64,000 nucleotides of DNA from OCS116 cluster bacterium AG-390-A19 (GTDB taxonomy: Bacteria; Pseudomonadota; Alphaproteobacteria; MED-G09). How positions within the stretch are numbered: the first letter of the stretch is position 1; the number at the start of each line of letters is the position of its first letter. Location: the NCBI GenBank assembly GCA_003278145.1, contig QCGV01000002.1, forward strand, positions 90,124 to 154,123. Direction: 5' to 3'. A program made the position numbers and the translations under genes. Under the pieces are notes generated by a model, which worked only from the letters and a program-made list of their open reading frames with translations, searched no databases and was not told the DNA's origin. This document shows, one piece after another, positions 23,628-36,580 of the stretch.

Positions 23628-24512
23628 TTAAAGAGCTTCCGCTCCTGAAATAATTTCAATTAGCTCAGATGTGATTGTTGCTTGTCGCGATCTGTTATAT
23701 GTAATTGTCAATTTATCAATCATCTCATCTGCATTTCGTGTAGCATTATCCATAGCAGTCATTCGAGCACCTTGTTCACTCGCAAAATTCTCTAAGAGCG
23801 CACTAAAAACCTGAATTGATAAGTTCTTTGGCAACAAGTCACTTAAAATTTCAACCTCACCAGGTTCATATTCATAGCATGCCTCCTGTGATGGGTTATC
23901 TTCATTATCATCTACTTGAAGATTACATGGAATAATCACTTGTTCAGTAGGAATTTGAGTTAGTACAGACTCAAATTTTGAGAAATAAAGATGGCAAATA
24001 TCAAATTTATCTTCTTCAAAAAGTGTAATAATTTTTTGAGCTATTTGATCACCCTGCACAAAACTTAGATTACGAACTTCTGAAAAATCAAAAAAGTCTA
24101 CTATTTTGTTACCAAATTCACTAGATAAAGAAGCTTTTCCTTTTTTGCCAACACAAATAAACTCTACTTCCTTTCCTGCATTTATTAATTCTCTAGCTTT
24201 TTGACTTGCTAACCTAGTAATAGATGAATTAAAACCACCACACAGACCACGCTCAGATGTTGCAATGACAAATAAATATCTTTGTGATTTACCATTTCCT
24301 ACCAAAAGTTTTGGTGCATTATCATCACCTTCCATTTCCCTTGATAAATTACCAACAACTTGAAATAATTTATCAGAATATGGTCTTGTAGACTCAACAG
24401 CGTCTTGAGCTTTTCTAAGCTTAGATGCTGCAACCATTTGCATCGCTCTTGTGATCTTTTGTGTTGAGGCAACACTGGATATTCTATTTCTAAGTTCTTT
24501 TAAGTTAGCCAT
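23628..24512 (-). CDS. atpG: F1 ATP synthase gamma subunit
   Basis: RNRISSVASTQKITRAMQMVAASKLRKAQ; C-terminal YNRSRQATITSELIEIISGAEAL. Confidence 0.97.
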   Translation of the reverse strand: MANLKELRNRISSVASTQKITRAMQMVAASKLRKAQDAVESTRPYSDKLFQVVGNLSREMEGDDNAPKLLVGNGKSQRYLFVIATSERGLCGGFNSSITRLASQKARELINAGKEVEFICVGKKGKASLSSEFGNKIVDFFDFSEVRNLSFVQGDQIAQKIITLFEEDKFDICHLYFSKFESVLTQIPTEQVIIPCNLQVDDNEDNPSQEACYEYEPGEVEILSDLLPKNLSIQVFSALLENFASEQGARMTAMDNATRNADEMIDKLTITYNRSRQATITSELIEIISGAEAL

Positions 24513-24518
24513 AATTAA

Positions 24519-26057
24519 TTAACTATTTTTTTTAAAATTATCCAAAAAACTATCTAATGCTTTTTTAAGAAGTTCTTCACTTTCATCACTTAATGTATTA
24601 CTAGATTTAATATCATCAAGGATGTTTGCGTAGTCTTTCTTAATAGAATCCATTAGTTGATTTTCAAAATCAGAAATTTGATTTACTTCAATTGTGTCCA
24701 TATATCCATTTACACCAGCATATAGAAGAACAACTTGTTCTTCAGAAGCTAATGGCGAAAATTGACCCTGTTTTAATAATTCAGTAAGACGTTCACCTCT
24801 CGCAAGAAGCTTTTGAGTTGAGGCGTCTAAATCTGATCCAAACTGTGAAAAGGCTGCCATTTCTCTATATTGAGCAAGTTCACCTTTAATGGATCCAGCA
24901 ACTTTCTTCATTGCTTTTGTCTGTGCAGCAGAACCAACTCGAGAAACTGAAAGTCCAACGTTAACAGCTGGTCTTATTCCTTGAAAGAATAGATCAGTTT
25001 CTAAAAAGATTTGACCATCTGTAATTGAAATTACGTTAGTTGGTATGTAAGCAGAAACGTCATTTGCCTGAGTTTCAATAATAGGAAGAGCTGTTAGTGA
25101 ACCTCCACCATTATCATCATTAAGTTTTGCAGCACGTTCTAGTAAACGCGAATGAAGATAAAAAACATCACCTGGATATGCTTCACGTCCTGGTGGTCTT
25201 CTTAATAAAAGAGACATTTGCCTATAAGCAACAGCTTGTTTAGATAAATCATCATATACAACTAGTGCATGCATAGAGTTATCACGGAAGAATTCTCCCA
25301 TTGCACAACCAGTGAAAGGTGCTAAAAATTGAAGCGGTGCTGGTTCAGAAGCTGTAGCAGCAACAACAATTGAATACTCTAAGGCTCCGTTTTCCTCTAA
25401 AGTCTTTACTATTTGTGCAACAGAGGATCTTTTTTGACCAATAGCAACATATATACAATATAGTTTTTCATTCTCATCGCCAGATGCATTCACTTCTTTT
25501 TGATTTAGTATTGTATCAACTGCTACGGCAGTTTTACCTGTTTGTCTATCTCCAATAATTAGCTCTCTTTGGCCTCTTCCGATTGGTATCAGAGAGTCAA
25601 TTGCCTTTAGACCTGTCTGCATTGGCTCATTAACAGACTGTCTTGGAATAATGCCTGGAGCTTTAACATCAACTCTTCGCATTTCAGAAGATTCTATTGG
25701 TCCTTTTCCATCAATTGGATTTCCAAGTGAGTCAACAACTCTTCCAAGAAGACCTTTTCCTACAGGTACCTCCACAATAGAACCTGTCCTTTTAACAGTA
25801 TCACCCTCCTTAATTGATGAGTCATCTCCAAAAATAACGACACCAACATTATCTTCCTCTAGGTTTAATGCCATGCCCTTAATATTGCCTGGAAATTCAA
25901 CCATTTCACCAGCCTCAACATTATCAAGACCATAAATCCTCGCTATACCATCTCCAACAGATAAAACCTGACCGATTTCAGAAACTTCGGCTTCCTTGCC
26001 AAATTCTTTTACTTTCTTTTTTAAAATTGCTGATATCTCAGCTGGTTGTATATCCAT
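24519..26057 (-). CDS. atpA: F1 ATP synthase alpha subunit
   Basis: [60 protein letters not shown]. Confidence 0.98.
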   Translation of the reverse strand: MDIQPAEISAILKKKVKEFGKEAEVSEIGQVLSVGDGIARIYGLDNVEAGEMVEFPGNIKGMALNLEEDNVGVVIFGDDSSIKEGDTVKRTGSIVEVPVGKGLLGRVVDSLGNPIDGKGPIESSEMRRVDVKAPGIIPRQSVNEPMQTGLKAIDSLIPIGRGQRELIIGDRQTGKTAVAVDTILNQKEVNASGDENEKLYCIYVAIGQKRSSVAQIVKTLEENGALEYSIVVAATASEPAPLQFLAPFTGCAMGEFFRDNSMHALVVYDDLSKQAVAYRQMSLLLRRPPGREAYPGDVFYLHSRLLERAAKLNDDNGGGSLTALPIIETQANDVSAYIPTNVISITDGQIFLETDLFFQGIRPAVNVGLSVSRVGSAAQTKAMKKVAGSIKGELAQYREMAAFSQFGSDLDASTQKLLARGERLTELLKQGQFSPLASEEQVVLLYAGVNGYMDTIEVNQISDFENQLMDSIKKDYANILDDIKSSNTLSDESEELLKKALDSFLDNFKKNS

Positions 26058-26059
26058 TA

Positions 26060-26629
26060 TTAAACCTCATTCATAACATTTTTAATTGATTTTAACCGGG
26101 TTAGAAGCGAAGTATCTATCATTTTAGATCCCATTTGTACCACTAAACCGCCCAAAATTTCTTCATCAATAATTACCTCAACATCAATATCTAATGAAAA
26201 ATGATCAGATAACATCGATTTTATATTTTCCTTTTGCTTGTCGCTCATAGGCTTAGCAGAAGTTACTTTTGCAGTTGCTTGTTTATTTAAATTTAGCAAA
26301 AAAGAATGAAAAGCTTTTATTATCTCAGGTAATAAAGATAATCTTCTATTTTCACATAACACACCAATAAAATTTTTAATTATTCCATCAATTTTCATTG
26401 TTTCCAAAATATCATTCATTAAAGAAAGTTGCTCATCAGCAGAGAAAATTGGGCTTTTAATAACAGACTTAAAATCATTATTGTTGTCTATTAAGGAAGA
26501 AAGCGACATTAGCTGGGTATCAATTTCTTTGATAAAGTTATTATTTTTTTCTTCTTGAGCGATCTCAAAAAGAGATAATGCATACCTACCCGGCAACCCT
26601 ACTGCAGAATCTGATATTGATTGATTCAT
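26060..26629 (-). CDS. atpH: F1 ATP synthase delta subunit
   Basis: [14 protein letters not shown]; position upstream of atp[26 protein letters not shown]. Confidence 0.95.
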   Translation of the reverse strand: MNQSISDSAVGLPGRYALSLFEIAQEEKNNNFIKEIDTQLMSLSSLIDNNNDFKSVIKSPIFSADEQLSLMNDILETMKIDGIIKNFIGVLCENRRLSLLPEIIKAFHSFLLNLNKQATAKVTSAKPMSDKQKENIKSMLSDHFSLDIDVEVIIDEEILGGLVVQMGSKMIDTSLLTRLKSIKNVMNEV

Positions 26630-26768
26630 AAAATATAACCTATTTTTTATAAGTTATTGAATAATAACGATAATTTATAAATAATGTCTCCAAAAGATAT
26701 TTTTAAAATCTTTATTAAATGGTGGTAACACAAGCTTTTCATCCATGCAATATCAGAAAGCAATTCTC

Positions 26769-28919
26769 TTATAAAAAATAATAAGGATCTATATCAATAG
26801 ACATCCTAATAGAAGAAGGTTTTTTTAAATTATTAGTCCATAAATATAAAAACTTTTGAATATTTATATTTTTATTTGCTTTTACAAGAAATCTATAGCG
26901 CAATCTTCCCCTTACTTTTGTAATTGATGCTGGAGCAGGTCCAAGAACAGAAACATCTTTTACAGAAGGCACATTTCTTTTTAAAACTGTACAGAAGGAA
27001 ATTATCTTTTCCTCATCTTTATCCGATAGAATAATTGACGCTAATTTTCCATATGGAGGTAATTTATTTTTTTTCCTAATATTAAGCTCAGTTTCAATAA
27101 ATTCATCCCTTGTACCTTTTATAAGCGACTGTATTACTGGGTGATTAGGAAAATATGTTTGCAAAAAGGCTCTTCCTTCACGATCTTCTCTACCGGCCCT
27201 TCCTGCAACTTGATGCAATAACTGATAAGTCCTTTCAGCGGCTCTTAAATCTCCATTAGCCATTCCTAAGTCAGCGTCAATGACTCCAACACATGTTAGA
27301 GAAGGGAAATGATGACCTTTAGAAATAATCTGAGTACCGACTAAAATATCCACCAAACCATTTTTCATATCAGATAAAATTTTATTGGACTTAGTAGAAT
27401 TATCTGATGATAAGGACTCAACTCTTGAATTAGGAAAATAGGACTTAATCTCTTCAGTAACTCTTTCTACTCCAGGTCCATAGGCGATGAGAGAGTTTTT
27501 TGAATTACAAGAATTACAATCTTTAGTTGACTTAATAGAAAATCCACATTGATGGCAAATTAACTTTAAATTATACTTATGCTCAACTAGATACGAGTCA
27601 CATTTCGGGCACTCTAAACGACTTCCACATTTCCTACATAAGGTTAAAGGTGCATAGCCTCGTCTATTTAAAAAGATTAGAGCTTGTTCATTGTTTAATA
27701 ATGATTTTTTTATCTCGCCCTTTAGAGCTTCGGATATCCATTCCTGATTCTTATAATCCTCATCACGCATATCAATAAAATTAATTAAAGGTAATTTAGC
27801 TTTACCAATTCTCTTCGGCAAACTTAGCTTTGAATACTTGCCTTTATTAATATTATAAATTGTTTCAAGTGATGGAGTGGCCGATACAAGTACTACAGTG
27901 GCCATTTCGTGAAAACCCAACGAAATAGCCATATCTCTTGCATTATAAATTACGCCCTCTTGCTGCTTATACGTTATGTCATGTTCTTCATCCACGACAA
28001 TTAAGCCTAAATTATTAAAGGGTAGAAACAGAGAAGACCTTGCCCCAATTATTAACTTTGAGTCTCCTGTAAATATATCTTGCCAAATATCCTTTCTTTT
28101 ACCTTTAGATAAATTTGAATGCCACATTACTGGTTTAATACCAAAACGTGATTCTATTCTTTTAAAGAGATCTGCTGTTAAAGAAATTTCTGGTAATAAT
28201 ATTAATGACTGTTTTTTCTTACTAAGAGATTTTTCAACAGCTTCAAAATACACTTCAGTTTTTCCTGAACCCGTTACACCATCAATTAGAAAACAATTAT
28301 ATTTATTATCACTAATAGATTTATTAATCTTATCTCTAGATTTCTTTTGATGATCATTTAAATCAACCTTAGATATATTTTTAAGATTTATATCTAATGC
28401 TCCTCTAAATGATGTAGGTGCTAAACATTTTTTATTAATTAAATCTCTTATTACTGACCGAGAGACTTTTGTTTCATCAACTATTTCTTTTAAAGAAAAG
28501 CATTTATCATTAATGAAAACTTTTTTGATCCTATCTCTTGAAGATGTTTTTCTTATTTTTTCATAATTTTTTTCGTCAAATCTGTACTTTAGATATGGTT
28601 TCTTTTTTTCTAATAAATATGATTGAGGTATAAATAATTTTAAAATTTTTCCTAAGTTTGAGTAATTATAATTACTCATAAACTTTATAAATTTAATCCT
28701 ATCATTTGAAAAAATAAACTGAGGATAATAATCAATAATTTCTTTTAATTTAGATTTTTCTATTTTTTCGTCGCTATCATCCCATATTATACCAAAAAGC
28801 TCCCTCGATCTAAAAGGAGCCTTAACTATCATTCCTTTTTTTATATTAAATTCCGCAGGCACCAAATATTGATATGCCTTGTCTGAGTTAGTAGCTAAAA
28901 GAACAGAAATTTTTTTCAT
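26769..28919 (-). CDS. priA: Primosomal protein N' (PriA helicase)
   Basis: [23 protein letters not shown], zinc-binding [17 protein letters not shown]...CHQCG. Confidence 0.96.
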   Translation of the reverse strand: MKKISVLLATNSDKAYQYLVPAEFNIKKGMIVKAPFRSRELFGIIWDDSDEKIEKSKLKEIIDYYPQFIFSNDRIKFIKFMSNYNYSNLGKILKLFIPQSYLLEKKKPYLKYRFDEKNYEKIRKTSSRDRIKKVFINDKCFSLKEIVDETKVSRSVIRDLINKKCLAPTSFRGALDINLKNISKVDLNDHQKKSRDKINKSISDNKYNCFLIDGVTGSGKTEVYFEAVEKSLSKKKQSLILLPEISLTADLFKRIESRFGIKPVMWHSNLSKGKRKDIWQDIFTGDSKLIIGARSSLFLPFNNLGLIVVDEEHDITYKQQEGVIYNARDMAISLGFHEMATVVLVSATPSLETIYNINKGKYSKLSLPKRIGKAKLPLINFIDMRDEDYKNQEWISEALKGEIKKSLLNNEQALIFLNRRGYAPLTLCRKCGSRLECPKCDSYLVEHKYNLKLICHQCGFSIKSTKDCNSCNSKNSLIAYGPGVERVTEEIKSYFPNSRVESLSSDNSTKSNKILSDMKNGLVDILVGTQIISKGHHFPSLTCVGVIDADLGMANGDLRAAERTYQLLHQVAGRAGREDREGRAFLQTYFPNHPVIQSLIKGTRDEFIETELNIRKKNKLPPYGKLASIILSDKDEEKIISFCTVLKRNVPSVKDVSVLGPAPASITKVRGRLRYRFLVKANKNINIQKFLYLWTNNLKKPSSIRMSIDIDPYYFL

Positions 28920-29001
28920 CTTATCAAATTCACATTACATAAAATATGCTACACTTGCATCGAAATATATTGAGTCGCAACTAACAAAAGGAATAATCAT
29001 T

Positions 29002-29658
29002 ATGAAATTTTTTATAGATAGCGCAGATATTAATGCAATAAAGAAATTTTCAAAAATCGGAATGGTAGATGGTGTAACAACAAACCCTTCAATTATTGCA
29101 AAGTCGGGGAGAGATATTAGAGAGGTTATTACAGAAATATGTGGAATTGTTGAGGGCCCAGTCAGTGCAGAAGTAACAGCTACTCAAGCTAAAAAAATGA
29201 TAGAAGAAGGAGAATACCTAAGTAAAATTGCAAAGAATGTTGCTGTAAAAGTTCCGTTAACCTGGGATGGCCTCGAGACATGTAAGGTGTTATCAGATCA
29301 GGGTATAATGGTAAATGTAACTTTATGTTTCTCCTCACAACAGGCATTATTAGCAGCAAAGGCAGGTGCAAGCTTTATCTCTCCTTTTATTGGAAGGCTT
29401 GATGACATTGGTGAGGATGGCATGGATTTAATAAAGGATATAAGAGAAATTTATGATAATTACTCCAATCTAAGTACAGAAATTTTAGCTGCATCGATTA
29501 GGACAACTGACCACGTCCGAAGAGCTGCAATAATTGGTGCTGATGTTTCTACATTACCTCCTTCTGTTTTAGAGGAATTAGCTATGCATCCATTAACTGA
29601 TAAAGGGTTGAAAGCATTCTTAGATGATTGGGAAAAAAGTGGTCAGACGATAATGTAA
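29002..29658 (+). CDS. fsa: Fructose-6-phosphate aldolase/transaldolase-like
   Basis: [15 protein letters not shown]...[30 protein letters not shown] 29002 preferred because the ORF-track start (28879) overlaps divergent priA. Confidence 0.9.
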   Translation: MKFFIDSADINAIKKFSKIGMVDGVTTNPSIIAKSGRDIREVITEICGIVEGPVSAEVTATQAKKMIEEGEYLSKIAKNVAVKVPLTWDGLETCKVLSDQGIMVNVTLCFSSQQALLAAKAGASFISPFIGRLDDIGEDGMDLIKDIREIYDNYSNLSTEILAASIRTTDHVRRAAIIGADVSTLPPSVLEELAMHPLTDKGLKAFLDDWEKSGQTIM

Positions 29659-29664
29659 TTAAGT

Positions 29665-30963
29665 ATGAAAGAATTAGTAGATTTTTTACCAAAGTCAATA
29701 AAGTTCAATTCCGCCTCTGATGATCTTAAGGAGGAATGTTTTAATTTTTTGAAATCGTTTGAGTTACAAGGTAAAAGTCAATTAACCATAGTAGAATATT
29801 CTAGAACAATATCTCACTTTATAACGTTTTTAGAGAATTATTTAGGACATCAAGTCAAGTTAGTTGATATAAAAAATTTAGATAAGATATCAATTAGCTC
29901 GTATTTGGCATTTTACAGAAATCCAGAAAAAAATAATTTTTTAAAAAATATTAAAAATAATTTCCAAAGTCAGAAATATTTTTTTGTAACAAAAACTCCA
30001 AAGAAAATTTTAGATGAAGATAAAGTATTTTTTTCTAAAAAAGATACTTTAAAACTGCTTGAGGATTTAGAGATATTCTTTGGTGGCCAAATAAAAAAAG
30101 GAATAGAAATTGAAAAATCTATAAAAATTAAAAATGTTTACAGCAAAGTTGAGAGACTAAGAAGAAACGGTTGTATTAAATTAGATAAAGTTAAGAAAGA
30201 AAAATCATCGAGAAGTGTTGCTAGAAATATATCAGTATTAAGAACTTTCATAGATTTTTTAAGTAAGTCCAATAAGTGGGAAAATCATGCAATTAATAAA
30301 ATTGAATCTTCAAAATATATTTCTAGAACAGATGATAAAGTATTTGAGGAACAAGATATTATAGAGTTTCTAAATTTTATTGATCCAGATATTCAATCAA
30401 AAAATATTAATGATAAATTTTTTAGCTGGGAGCATAGAAGGGATTTAGCTATTTTGTATTTTTTATATTCATCAGGACTAAGAGTTTCAGAAATTCTTCA
30501 ATTTAAGATGAAGGATTATCCTTTTAAAGAATATACAAAAATCATAGGTAAAGGTAAAAAAGAGAGATATGTAATAATTTTAGATGTGGTAAATGAAAAA
30601 ATTAAACATTATTTAAATAATCTCTTGGAAAGCGAGACAAGTATTACATTAGAAAAAAATGATCCTCTTTTCCTTAAGTATATAAATGGATTAAAAAAAA
30701 ATTTATCGTCAAGAGATATTCAAAGAACAATGAAAAAATTAATCAATGGATTTGAAGGTAATTATCCCATTCATTCTACACCTCACTCTTTAAGGCACAG
30801 CTTTGCATCGCATATATTAAGGGGTGGAACAGATATAAGAGCAATACAAGAATTATTAGGACACAGTAGCCTAACAAGTACACAAATTTACACCGAACTA
30901 AATGAAAAAACCCTACTCGATGTTTATGATAAATCTCATCCCCACACAGGGAAAAAAGAATAA
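29665..30963 (+). CDS. xerC: Tyrosine recombinase XerC-like with N-terminal-domain insertion
   Basis: SSGLRVSEILQ, GKGKKERYV, HSLRHSFASHILRGGTDIRAIQELLGHSSLTSTQIYTEL; next to priA. Confidence 0.88.
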   Translation: MKELVDFLPKSIKFNSASDDLKEECFNFLKSFELQGKSQLTIVEYSRTISHFITFLENYLGHQVKLVDIKNLDKISISSYLAFYRNPEKNNFLKNIKNNFQSQKYFFVTKTPKKILDEDKVFFSKKDTLKLLEDLEIFFGGQIKKGIEIEKSIKIKNVYSKVERLRRNGCIKLDKVKKEKSSRSVARNISVLRTFIDFLSKSNKWENHAINKIESSKYISRTDDKVFEEQDIIEFLNFIDPDIQSKNINDKFFSWEHRRDLAILYFLYSSGLRVSEILQFKMKDYPFKEYTKIIGKGKKERYVIILDVVNEKIKHYLNNLLESETSITLEKNDPLFLKYINGLKKNLSSRDIQRTMKKLINGFEGNYPIHSTPHSLRHSFASHILRGGTDIRAIQELLGHSSLTSTQIYTELNEKTLLDVYDKSHPHTGKKE

Positions 30964-32367
30964 TTACATATGTAATGCTCTATTGTCAGAAGCCAACGCT
31001 GCTTCTTTAATTGCCTCTGATAAAGTTGGATGTGCATGACATATATGAGCTAAATCCTCTGCCGTAGCTTCAAACTCCATAGCCACTGCAACTTCTGCAA
31101 TCATTGTTCCTGCCTGAGATCCAATTATATGAACACCTAAAATTTGATCTGTTTCATCAGATGATAATATTTTCACAAAACCATCAGTTGCCTTATTTAC
31201 CTTTGCTCTGCCGTTAGCCAAAAATGGAAATTTACCAACTTTATAGCCTGTGCCGCTTTCATTTAATTGCTCTTCAGTAAGACCAACAGATGCAACTTCT
31301 GGGTTAGTATAAACAACGCTTGGTATAATATTATAATTAACATGACCTGGCTTACCCTTAATTAATTCCGCAACAGCAACGCCTTCTTCTTCGGCTTTAT
31401 GAGCTAGCATTGGACCTTCTATTACATCGCCAATTGCCCAAACTCCTTCGACATCAGTACGGTAATTTTTATCGGTTTTAATAAAACCTTTTTCATTTAA
31501 TTGAATACCAAGATCATCATCAAAAAGACCTTTGGTATTTGGTACTCTTCCAGTTGAGACTAGAACAACAGATGAATCTAATGTGCTTATCTCGCCAGAA
31601 GATACATTCTCTATTTGAACTGATAATCCATCTGGTTTTTCTTCAACGCCAGTAACCTTTGCTTCAACAATAAATTCTATTCCTTGTCTTTTTAGAATTT
31701 TTTGAAATTCACTTGATAACTCCCCATCTAACCCAGGGGCAATCCTATCTAGATACTCGATAACAGTAACCTTAGACCCTAGACGACTCCAGACGGATCC
31801 AAGTTCAAGACCAATATAACCTCCGCCAATAATTGTTAAGTGCTCAGGTATTTTCTCTAGCGAAAGTGCTCCTGTAGAGGAAACTATTTTTTTCTCATCA
31901 ACTTCTATTCCGTTTAAAGATGCGGACTCTGATCCAGTCGCAATAACAATATTTTTAGCCTCAATTAATTTCTCACTTCCGTCGTTTAGTTTAATATTAA
32001 TTTGATTAGAAGATAAGATTTTTGCTAGCCCATAGATGCTTTCTACTTTATTTTTTTTAAAGAGAAAATCTATACCTTTGACATTACCATTAATACCCTC
32101 TTCTTTATAATTCATCATTTCCTGAAGGTTGATAGAGACATTATCAACATTTATTCCCATTGAAGATGAAGATTTAGTCTCATGATATACTTCGGAAGCA
32201 TGAAGAAGAGCTTTTGAGGGAATGCAGCCTACATTTAGACAAGTACCACCATGGGCCCCTCTCTTATCAATACAAACAACATTTAAACCCAATTGAGCTG
32301 CTCTTATCGCACAGACATAACCTCCTGGTCCTGATCCTATAACTGCTAAATCATAATTTTCTGACAT
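30964..32367 (-). CDS. lpd: Dihydrolipoyl dehydrogenase
   Basis: GGTCLNVGCIPSKALLHASE, GGGYIGLELGSVW, HAHPTLSEAIKEAAL. Confidence 0.97.
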   Translation of the reverse strand: MSENYDLAVIGSGPGGYVCAIRAAQLGLNVVCIDKRGAHGGTCLNVGCIPSKALLHASEVYHETKSSSSMGINVDNVSINLQEMMNYKEEGINGNVKGIDFLFKKNKVESIYGLAKILSSNQINIKLNDGSEKLIEAKNIVIATGSESASLNGIEVDEKKIVSSTGALSLEKIPEHLTIIGGGYIGLELGSVWSRLGSKVTVIEYLDRIAPGLDGELSSEFQKILKRQGIEFIVEAKVTGVEEKPDGLSVQIENVSSGEISTLDSSVVLVSTGRVPNTKGLFDDDLGIQLNEKGFIKTDKNYRTDVEGVWAIGDVIEGPMLAHKAEEEGVAVAELIKGKPGHVNYNIIPSVVYTNPEVASVGLTEEQLNESGTGYKVGKFPFLANGRAKVNKATDGFVKILSSDETDQILGVHIIGSQAGTMIAEVAVAMEFEATAEDLAHICHAHPTLSEAIKEAALASDNRALHM

Positions 32368-32368
32368 A

Positions 32369-33244
32369 CTATCCTCTTAAGACATTTAAAAGTGTTTTAC
32401 CTAATGATGCAGGTGAGTCTGCTAGTGTAACTCCAGCTTTCTCTAATGCAGCTATCTTATCTTCTGCACCGCCTTTACCACCAGAAATTATAGCACCTGC
32501 ATGGCCCATTCTCCTTCCCGGGGGCGCCGTCAGACCAGCAATAAAACCAACTGTTGGTTTTTTTATAGAGGACGACATTAAAAACTCTGCAGCCTCTTCC
32601 TCGGCTGAACCACCAATTTCACCTATCATTATTATTGACTCTGTTTGATCATCATTAAGAAATAAATCAAGACAGTCTATAAAATTAGTACCATTTACAG
32701 GGTCTCCACCAATGCCTATGCAAGTAGACTGACCCAACCCACATGCGGTTGTTTGTCCAACTGCTTCATAAGTTAAGGTTCCTGATCTAGATACAATACC
32801 AACATTCCCCTTTTGATGAATATGACCAGGCATAATACCAATTTTACATTCCCCAGGGGTAATTATTCCTGGGCAATTTGGTCCAATAAGACGTGTACTA
32901 GAATTTATTAGAGCTTCTTTTACCTTAACCATATCCAAAACTGGAATACCCTCGGTAATGCAAACAACCAATTCTATATTGGCTTCAATTGCCTCCAATA
33001 TTGCTGCAGCCGCAAAGGGTGGAGGGACATATATAACGGAAACATTTGCACCAGTCTCATTCACGGCCTCTGAAACATTATTAAAAACAGGTAGATTGAG
33101 ATGGGTTGTACCACCCTTACCAGGTGTAACACCACCGACCATCTTTGTACCATATTCTATTGCTTGTTCAGTATGAAAAGTACCTTGGCTTCCTGTTATT
33201 CCCTGGCAAATGACTTTTGTTTCTTTATTTATTAATACTGACAT
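32369..33244 (-). CDS. sucD: Succinyl-CoA synthetase alpha subunit
   Basis: [55 protein letters not shown]. Confidence 0.98.
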   Translation of the reverse strand: MSVLINKETKVICQGITGSQGTFHTEQAIEYGTKMVGGVTPGKGGTTHLNLPVFNNVSEAVNETGANVSVIYVPPPFAAAAILEAIEANIELVVCITEGIPVLDMVKVKEALINSSTRLIGPNCPGIITPGECKIGIMPGHIHQKGNVGIVSRSGTLTYEAVGQTTACGLGQSTCIGIGGDPVNGTNFIDCLDLFLNDDQTESIIMIGEIGGSAEEEAAEFLMSSSIKKPTVGFIAGLTAPPGRRMGHAGAIISGGKGGAEDKIAALEKAGVTLADSPASLGKTLLNVLRG

Positions 33245-34413
33245 TACTTTACCTCTGATATTGCTTTAGTGATCTTTTGGGCAGCATCATCTAAATCTGA
33301 ACCACTTATCACTTCCAGTTCAGACTCTTCGATAATCCTTTTACCTTCTTCAACATTTGTCCCTTCAAGTCTTACAACAAGTGGTACAGAAATATTAATT
33401 TCTCTAGCTGCATCTAAAACACCTTCTGCAACTACATCACAGCGCATTATTCCTCCAAAAATATTAACTAAAATACCTTTAACATTCTTATCGGATAAAA
33501 TTATTTTAAATGCTTCTGTTACTTTATCTTTTGTAGCTGAGCCTCCAACATCCAAAAAGTTAGCAGGTTCCTCACCATATAACTTAATTATATCCATTGT
33601 AGCCATTGCTAACCCAGCACCATTTACTAAGCATCCAATATTTCCATCCAACTTAATATAGGTTAATCCAATTTTATTAGCAGCTAATTCTGATGGATCC
33701 TCTTCATCAGGATCTCTAAGCTCTTCAATATCTGGGTGACGAAAGAGTGCATTACCATCAAAATTTACTTTTGCATCTAAACATATCAGATCATCTTCAC
33801 CAGTTAATACTAATGGATTAATTTCTAATAGACTCATATCAGTCTCAGTAAACGCTGAGTAAAGATTCTTCAATAAATCTGCACTTTTTGCATAAAGAGA
33901 TTCTCCAAGCCCCAAGGCTTTTGAAATAGATATGATATCTTTTTCTTCTAATCCTTTTGAAGGATTTACATCAACAGTTATTATTTTCTCAGGAGTTTCA
34001 GCTGCAACCTCTTCAATATCCATTCCTCCTTCAGTAGAGGCTATAAAGTTTACGCGTGAATTTGCTCTATCAACAACAATTGATAGATAAAGTTCATCAG
34101 CAATATTTGTACCTTTTTCTATATAAACTTTTCTGACTTCTTGACCTTCAGGGCCTGTTTGATGAGTGACTAAATTCATACCTAAAATTTCATCAGATAC
34201 AGATTTAACTTCATCCAAAGATTTAACAACCTTAACTCCGCCTCCTTTGCCTCTTCCACCAGCATGGATTTGAGCTTTAACGACCCAAACATCACCACCT
34301 ATTTTTTCAGCGGCGTTAATTGCTTCATCAGGACTTAAGGCTAAAAAACCGGGTACAGTTGGTACGTTATAACCTTTTAATAATTCTTTTGCTTGATATT
34401 CATGGATATTCAT
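33244..34413 (-). CDS. sucC: Succinyl-CoA synthetase beta subunit
   Basis: [46 protein letters not shown]. Confidence 0.98.
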   Translation of the reverse strand: MNIHEYQAKELLKGYNVPTVPGFLALSPDEAINAAEKIGGDVWVVKAQIHAGGRGKGGGVKVVKSLDEVKSVSDEILGMNLVTHQTGPEGQEVRKVYIEKGTNIADELYLSIVVDRANSRVNFIASTEGGMDIEEVAAETPEKIITVDVNPSKGLEEKDIISISKALGLGESLYAKSADLLKNLYSAFTETDMSLLEINPLVLTGEDDLICLDAKVNFDGNALFRHPDIEELRDPDEEDPSELAANKIGLTYIKLDGNIGCLVNGAGLAMATMDIIKLYGEEPANFLDVGGSATKDKVTEAFKIILSDKNVKGILVNIFGGIMRCDVVAEGVLDAAREINISVPLVVRLEGTNVEEGKRIIEESELEVISGSDLDDAAQKITKAISEVK

Positions 34414-34444
34414 TTTTTTTCACCATCTTTTAAATATTAATTTT

Positions 34445-35446
<1,002 letters not shown>

Positions 35447-35490
35447 TTATTGATACTTTTAGCAATCGTTTTAGAAAAAACCAATCATTA

Positions 35491-36558
35491 TTACAAATAT
35501 TCTTTTGATCTCATTTCGTGCAATCTAGAGACACATCTTTTAAATTCAAATTGGCTGTCACCCTTCTTATAAATTTCTTCAGGTTGACCTTCTGCCGAGA
35601 TAAAAACCCTCTTTCTGTTATCATATAAAGCGTCAATTAATGATACGAATCTTTTTGCTTCATTTCTTTTTTCAGAAGGAAGGATAGGTATTTTTTCTAT
35701 AAATATAATATCGAATTCCTTTGAAATTGCTAAATAGTCTTCAGCCCCAAGGGGCTTTACACAAAGTTCTTCAAAATCAAACCTTGCACAACCCAGTGCT
35801 TGCCTTTCAACTCTTATTTCTCTTCCCTTAACAAAAAGAATTTTCTCCTCATACGATGATCCATTTGTAATGTTATTAAATATTTTATCCATTGCCTCTT
35901 CGGTTAAGTCATTGAGAGGTGAATAGTAAATTTCTGCGTCTATGATTCTATTCTTTCTATAATCTTTTCCACTGTCGATATTTATTACCAAACAATCATT
36001 CTCTATATAATCAATAAATGGAACAAATCGATCCCTATGCAGACCCTCAAGATATAAGTTTGAAGGCTTAATATTTGAAGTAGAAAAAATAATAGTTCCT
36101 TGATCAAATAAAATTGTAAAAAGTTTCTTTAAAATAGAGGCATCAGCAATATCAGTAACCTGAAACTCATCAAAGCATAAAAATTTTATTTCTGATGCAA
36201 CTTCTTCAGCAACTGTTGCTAGCGGATCTTTAATTTGTTTACTATTTCTAATTTTGTGCAGTCTATTATGTATATCTATCATAAATTCCTGAAAGTGAAT
36301 TCTCTTTTTTCTCTTAATTTTTATCGATGAAAAACATATATCCATTAACATAGTTTTACCAACCCCAGCTTCACCATATAGATAGATGCCATTTTTTGAT
36401 TTACCTGGGTTCAGGAGTTTTTTATAAATTTTTGATTTTAATGAAAATTCATTTGAAAGAAATTGATCGATAGCAGTCATTGCTAATTCTTGATTTGGAT
36501 CAAATTTTATAAGATTCTTTTTTATATAATTTTTATATGTTGAGAGAGAACTCTTCAT
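35491..36558 (-). CDS. zapE: Cell division protein ZapE / AFG1-like ATPase
   Basis: GIYLYGEAGVGKTMLMDICF, FLCFDEFQVTDIADA, STSNIKPSNLYLEGLHRDRFVPFI. Confidence 0.93.
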   Translation of the reverse strand: MKSSLSTYKNYIKKNLIKFDPNQELAMTAIDQFLSNEFSLKSKIYKKLLNPGKSKNGIYLYGEAGVGKTMLMDICFSSIKIKRKKRIHFQEFMIDIHNRLHKIRNSKQIKDPLATVAEEVASEIKFLCFDEFQVTDIADASILKKLFTILFDQGTIIFSTSNIKPSNLYLEGLHRDRFVPFIDYIENDCLVINIDSGKDYRKNRIIDAEIYYSPLNDLTEEAMDKIFNNITNGSSYEEKILFVKGREIRVERQALGCARFDFEELCVKPLGAEDYLAISKEFDIIFIEKIPILPSEKRNEAKRFVSLIDALYDNRKRVFISAEGQPEEIYKKGDSQFEFKRCVSRLHEMRSKEYL

Positions 36559-36580
36559 TCATATTGATTAGAAAGAAAAT

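Noticed and set aside
27976-28350. Antisense ORF of 124 aa within priA
   Set aside because: Shadow ORF opposite a conserved helicase core
28879-29001. N-terminal 41-aa extension on the transaldolase-like ORF
   Set aside because: Overlaps divergent priA and precedes the conserved MKFFIDSAD start
29665-30963. Tyrosine recombinase as a phage/island integrase
   Set aside because: Position next to priA and the C-terminal motifs fit housekeeping XerC; no flanking att repeats or mobile genes seen
33269-33661. Antisense ORF of 130 aa within sucC
   Set aside because: Ser/Pro/Ile-rich shadow of a well-conserved gene; no independent evidence
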